Positions 19,148 through 22,790 of a stretch of 22,790 nt of DNA are shown piece after piece (positions within the stretch are counted from its first letter, which is position 1; each line of letters opens with the position of its first letter). This stretch comes from a virus: positions 1 through 22,790 of IMG/VR virus record IMGVR_UViG_3300015372_000030; one strand, 5' to 3'. The notes beneath the pieces were generated by a model. The model saw only the letters and a program-made list of their open reading frames with translations, was not told where the DNA came from and did not search any database. Both the position numbers and the translations under genes were made by a program.

Positions 19148-20439
19148 TAGGTAAGCGCCTCGTCCCACTTAGTTGCGCCCATCTCATCCCACCGGGTTGT
19201 CGCCGGCGTATCGTTCCACCGGCCTAGGGATACGGGAGGCCCGAAACAATAGGCACCATCCCACGTGCCGGGCGCGCTATCCCACGTCATAGCCGGGTCA
19301 ATATCGTCCCATCGCGGAGGCGGATTAGTCCGGCAATAGTCGCTAACCGTTAACTCGATTTCGTGAACACCCCATGCGAGACGTTCCGTATATCCCTCTA
19401 CCCAGGCGAGAACAGAGGTAGGCGTCTGTCCGGTAGCCGGCAGGCCCGTAACCCGTAACAGCCCGTGCAACTCGAGGCCTAGAATCGCGCCGGTTTCCGT
19501 TTCCGTGAGGCCGGCAATATCTACGGGTAACGCTTGCAGCATCCATACCGGGTAACTATTCTGACCCAGGATCATATAGACGGTTTCTTCGGCATCCGCG
19601 AGCGTTGCTAATTCCGTGGTAACCGAATATTCATAGCGCCCGAACCGGGCTACGCTCTCCGGCGCCTCCGCGTAAAGGCGCGGCGCCTCCGTGGATTCGC
19701 CTTCCGGTGGGTCTACCGGCCGCACCCCGTAGCCTAGGGAAATCTGATTCACTAGCCCGGAGATATTGCGCAACCACGATGGGGTCACCAAGATATCGCA
19801 AGCGTCTAATTCAAGGGTGACCGGAGTATTCCGCCTATGCTCCGAATCTGCGTAACGGATTTCGCCGGCACGGGTTTCCCACACTAGGCCTCCGGCGCTG
19901 TTAGCCGTGTCTTGCGCTACCTCGAGCGCCGCCCGCGTGTCGATATCTCTGGGGATAATCTCGACTGTTCCCGGATCACTATGGGCCGGGTCAAGGGTGA
20001 CGCCGGCTAACTCGAAAACACGAGCCACGCGGGCTCCGTCTAATTCTTGAGGAAAAGGCACGTCACCCACCACGCGCCGGGCGTAATCCGCGAGAGTAGA
20101 AACAGCGACAATCTGTCCGATACCGGCGTCCGGCGTATCCGGGCCGGCATCGTCCCAGCCGATAGTTAGGTCTGTGACGCGGCCGGTAAAACGCCGGTAA
20201 GCCGTGCCGGCTAGGTGAGTGTCGATAATCACCCACGCTCCGATATCGACAATCGGCGGCAGAGGCGCGCCCGGACCCACGGTTACCTCGAGCGTCGCGG
20301 AAGCGGCCTCCGGCTGGTTAGCCGTGTCCGTGCGCCCGTACCGGATCGAAACTCCGTCTAACAGGCATGAGATATCCACAGGGGTGCCGGTAGGCGTCTC
20401 CCTATCCTCATAGACGTTAACGGTATGCGTCCCGATCAT
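19147..20439 (-). CDS. Minor tail protein (tail tip/baseplate)
   Basis: The 430-residue product follows the tape measure and is the only large protein at the tail tip. Its opening, [20 protein letters not shown] then [16 protein letters not shown], resembles phage distal tail or baseplate proteins, with a tube-like fold. The middle contains [34 protein letters not shown] and [16 protein letters not shown]. The last 60 residues hold a Trp/Asp-rich repeat ([20 protein letters not shown] and later [21 protein letters not shown]). The repeated W-D-x-x units may be a binding element. Relatives usually have two or three proteins here, so this tail tip is unusually small. ATG overlaps the tape measure stop. 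Confidence 0.75.
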   Translation of the reverse strand: MIGTHTVNVYEDRETPTGTPVDISCLLDGVSIRYGRTDTANQPEAASATLEVTVGPGAPLPPIVDIGAWVIIDTHLAGTAYRRFTGRVTDLTIGWDDAGPDTPDAGIGQIVAVSTLADYARRVVGDVPFPQELDGARVARVFELAGVTLDPAHSDPGTVEIIPRDIDTRAALEVAQDTANSAGGLVWETRAGEIRYADSEHRRNTPVTLELDACDILVTPSWLRNISGLVNQISLGYGVRPVDPPEGESTEAPRLYAEAPESVARFGRYEYSVTTELATLADAEETVYMILGQNSYPVWMLQALPVDIAGLTETETGAILGLELHGLLRVTGLPATGQTPTSVLAWVEGYTERLAWGVHEIELTVSDYCRTNPPPRWDDIDPAMTWDSAPGTWDGAYCFGPPVSLGRWNDTPATTRWDEMGATKWDEALT

Positions 20440-22790
20440 CCGGTTAGACCCATGCGTCTGTCGTGCCCGGCAAGGATGCGCCTAATCTGTCGTGCCGTAG
20501 CCTCCGGATCGATAGCGCCGTTAACCACGACTGTCGGGCCGGTAACCGTCCGGCCGGCGCCTAGCGCGCGCGGGTTAGCCACGGCCGGCGCTACGGTGCT
20601 GCCCGTGAGAGCCGGCACTAGGGAAAGGGTGTCGGAGCCGTTGCCGCCTCCGCCTCCGCCTCCGGCACCCTTGACAGCCTTCCTAATAGCCTTTTTGAGT
20701 GCCTTAGCGAGATTAGTGGCTAGCGTTTCCGCCCAGCCGTCTAGGGTTTCCTGCTTTATTTCGAGCCCATCCACAATTCCCTGTTGTGCTACTTGCATAG
20801 CGTCATAGAGGCTAGTTGCCGTATTCGTGCCTAGCGCCGCTGAGGCGGCATCCAGTGACGCCTGTAGCGCGTTAGCCTCCGCGATAGCGGCCGGGCCTCC
20901 GGCCGCGAGGCCTTCCGCGATAGCGGCGCCGCCTTCCACGCCGGCATTAGCCAGGTCGCGTACGGCTTGCGGAGATAGGCCGGCCGCCGCGAGGGTTTCG
21001 ATTAGGTGCTGGAAATTCTGTGTCGCCTCTACCCGTGACCGCATATCCGCCAGGATTCCCTCTGCCGTGGTCTGTTCCTTATCCGACAGATTAGAGATAG
21101 CGCCGAAAGCAAGCGCCGCGTTAGTAATGCCGTCCGCGTACGCCTTCCGCTCGTCTTGAATAGCCACTAGTTTTTCGCGCGCGTCCGCTAGGTCTTTATA
21201 AACCTTTTGACGTTTCCTAGCGTTCGCCTCGAGCGCCGCTGTTTCGTCGGATGCCGCCTTGATTACAGACTGGCTAGCCTGCCGGGCCTTTTTGTCTGAC
21301 TTGAATTTCTTTTCCATTGTCGCGGACACGGTTTCCGCTACCGCTTCGGATATCGCCTTGACGCCGGCTAGCCCGTCTTCCATGCCTTTCTTGAGGCCAC
21401 CCATAACGTCTTTGCCGATATCGACCATCACCCGCGAGGGAGAGTGAGACTTAAAGGCACCCTTGAAAGCGTCCGTCACCTTATTCGCTAGTTCGTGGGC
21501 CTTATTCAACAGGGAACCGGCCATAGAGGAAATGCCGTTAAGCAGGCCACGGATAATATCCGCTCCGATACTAAACAGCCATGTGCCGGCGCCGGCTAGC
21601 ATGCCTTGAATCTTCGTGCCTAGCGTCCTAAAGGTTTCCCACACTTGACCTATTTTTGACTTGACCCCATTTAGTACCTCTCCGGCTTTACTCTCGAGCC
21701 CGGAGATAATGCCTTTGACGGTTTCTACCGCGTTGCGCCACTTTGTCTCGAGGAAGCCGGTTACCTCCGTGACCGCGTTACGGATAGCGGTGACGGCATC
21801 GTCCCACTTATTCTCGACACCTTTAATAATCGTCTTGACGGCATCGACAGCATTACGCCACTTAGTCTCGAGCCAGTTAGTAACCGTCGTTACAGCCGTT
21901 TTCACGGCGCCGGTAACCGTGTCCCATCCGGTTTGCACGCCTTTAATTGCACCCTTGACGGCATCCACGGCGCTCTGCCAGGCGGTTACTAGGAACCGGG
22001 CTACCGCTCCGATAACCGTTTTAATCAGGGTGAAAGACGCATCCACGAAATTGCGGAACCATGAAACCTTTTTGTAAGCGACAACTAGCGCAACACCTAT
22101 GGCGACAATCGCTAGGGCTACTAGGGCAATAGGCGCGGACAGCAGAGCGGTTACCGCTAGCGCCGCGTTCATTACCACGATAGCGGCAGCAATTCCGCCG
22201 ATAACTCCGATAAGGATAGACGTAACCGTCTGATTCTTTTCCATCCACGCAAAGAGTTTGCCTAGGGCCTCGACCACGACGGTTATAGCCGGCAACAGCG
22301 CCGTACCTAGCGCCGCTTGCATATCTTCCATTTTCGCGGAGGTACGTTGCGCCTGCCCGGCCGCAGTATCGGATTCGCGTGCGAAAGCGCCGTGCGCGTC
22401 TGCGCTCTGTTCCGTGACTAGGGCTAGTAGCGCCGCTGTTTTCGCTTGCTTAGCCTGCGTTCCCTCGAGTTTGTCGGTTCCGTCTGCCGCCATGCGGGCC
22501 GCAATATCCGCCTGTTTGATTGAAATGCCGTACTTTTCGATGGGGTCGGTTTCACCACGGAGAGCGGAGCCTAGGGCCTCGACCGCTTGCGCCGCTGTGC
22601 CGCCGAATTGTGCGGATAGATCAGCGCCGGTCTTAATCAGGCCTTTAGTCTTATCCGCTACCTTGCCTAACGGCACGCCCATATTCTTGAGTTGCGCGCC
22701 TAGGACGGTAGCCATTTCCTCATATTGCGATGAGGCTAGGCCTACGGAATCAGCGGAGGTTTTAGCCCACTTATGCACACTGTCGGCACT
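20436..22790 (-). CDS. Tape measure protein, main part (5' end cut by window)
   Basis: This 784-codon stretch is the rest of the gene beginning at 120-1. It opens with SADSVHKWAKTSADSVGL, then YEEMATVLGAQLKNMGVPLG and DPIEKYGISIKQADIAARM, all typical of siphophage tape measure proteins. It has hydrophobic segments (ILIGVIGGIAAAIVVMNAAL, then a further stretch to VALVVAYKK), a 40-residue repeat region, and the FKSHSPSRVMVDIG element found in many such proteins. The C-terminal third is helical with a Gly-rich stretch (GAGGGGGGGNGS). It sets tail length and probably crosses the host membrane. It ends in an ATGA overlap with the minor tail gene. Confidence 0.9.
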   Translation of the reverse strand, partial: SADSVHKWAKTSADSVGLASSQYEEMATVLGAQLKNMGVPLGKVADKTKGLIKTGADLSAQFGGTAAQAVEALGSALRGETDPIEKYGISIKQADIAARMAADGTDKLEGTQAKQAKTAALLALVTEQSADAHGAFARESDTAAGQAQRTSAKMEDMQAALGTALLPAITVVVEALGKLFAWMEKNQTVTSILIGVIGGIAAAIVVMNAALAVTALLSAPIALVALAIVAIGVALVVAYKKVSWFRNFVDASFTLIKTVIGAVARFLVTAWQSAVDAVKGAIKGVQTGWDTVTGAVKTAVTTVTNWLETKWRNAVDAVKTIIKGVENKWDDAVTAIRNAVTEVTGFLETKWRNAVETVKGIISGLESKAGEVLNGVKSKIGQVWETFRTLGTKIQGMLAGAGTWLFSIGADIIRGLLNGISSMAGSLLNKAHELANKVTDAFKGAFKSHSPSRVMVDIGKDVMGGLKKGMEDGLAGVKAISEAVAETVSATMEKKFKSDKKARQASQSVIKAASDETAALEANARKRQKVYKDLADAREKLVAIQDERKAYADGITNAALAFGAISNLSDKEQTTAEGILADMRSRVEATQNFQHLIETLAAAGLSPQAVRDLANAGVEGGAAIAEGLAAGGPAAIAEANALQASLDAASAALGTNTATSLYDAMQVAQQGIVDGLEIKQETLDGWAETLATNLAKALKKAIRKAVKGAGGGGGGGNGSDTLSLVPALTGSTVAPAVANPRALGAGRTVTGPTVVVNGAIDPEATARQIRRILAGHDRRMGLTG
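21680..21980 (-). repeat. Two and a half 40-residue repeats in the tape measure gene
   Basis: Units start at Trp codons at 21980, 21860 and 21740, exactly 120 bases apart. They begin WQSAVDAVKGAIKGV, WRNAVDAVKTIIKGV and WRNAVETVKGIISGL. The first two units end NWLETK and GFLETK. Such repeats can change tail length in 40-residue steps. Confidence 0.85.

Noticed and set aside
18624-19154. Long plus-strand frame rich in Pro, Gly and Cys opposite the collagen-like gene
   Set aside because: It is the antisense reading of Gly-x-y triplets, with no ribosome site and no fold-like composition.
1-22790. tRNA or rRNA genes
   Set aside because: No cloverleaf-like sequence with a recognisable T-loop or rRNA-like stretch was seen while reading; a dedicated scan would be needed to exclude a tRNA.

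Overview
The window looks like almost all of a small temperate tailed-phage genome (siphovirus type, HK97-fold capsid) from a high-GC actinobacterial host, present as a phage contig or an excised prophage. Pointers to an actinobacterial host are the overall GC of roughly 60%, a TTGTCCACA DnaA box, a large serine integrase, and many small zinc-knuckle proteins of the kind common in actinobacteriophages. The tape measure gene is cut by the window ends. Its first 40 codons lie at 120-1 and the rest at 22790-20436, in the same frame. The molecule is therefore circular or circularly permuted, probably with a short piece missing at the join.

Almost everything reads leftward (minus strand) in long runs of genes that overlap by 1-17 bases. 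Transcription appears to start at a promoter near 12620-12647. It first passes an early block (12559 to 8084): an excisionase-like HTH protein, a Cas4/RecB-type nuclease, a RecT-type annealing protein, a Holliday-junction-resolvase-like protein, zinc-binding proteins and a winged-helix protein. Next comes a 258-base non-coding region (7826-8083) with three DnaA boxes and four regularly spaced copies of an 18-bp dyad, most likely the replication origin. Packaging and head genes follow: an HNH-TerL fusion, portal, protease, a DNA adenine methyltransferase, capsid, connectors and major tail protein. After them come the tail chaperones with a probable frameshift and, across the window join, the tape measure, one minor tail protein, a collagen-like fibre protein and another tail protein. 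The run ends with small genes and a lysis block: a CHAP/NlpC-like endolysin, an endonuclease/exonuclease/phosphatase family enzyme and two single-membrane-segment proteins.

The integration block sits between the late operon's end and a bidirectional terminator: a candidate attP (15911-15954), a small zinc protein and the serine integrase (to 14086). The only clear rightward genes, 12824-13162 and 13159-13734, encode zinc-binding proteins and diverge from the early operon across a 264-base control region with a perfect 7-bp-arm palindrome. A similar palindrome occurs near the origin. No DNA polymerase, primase, helicase, classical repressor or separate small terminase was recognised, so replication probably depends on the host.

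The most notable observations are the HNH-TerL fusion, near-total absence of AGCT with excess CTAG and CTCGAG, the spaced-dyad origin, the two matching operator-like palindromes, a nuclease-family enzyme inside the lysis cassette, a methyltransferase inside the head operon, and a non-canonical chaperone frameshift site.
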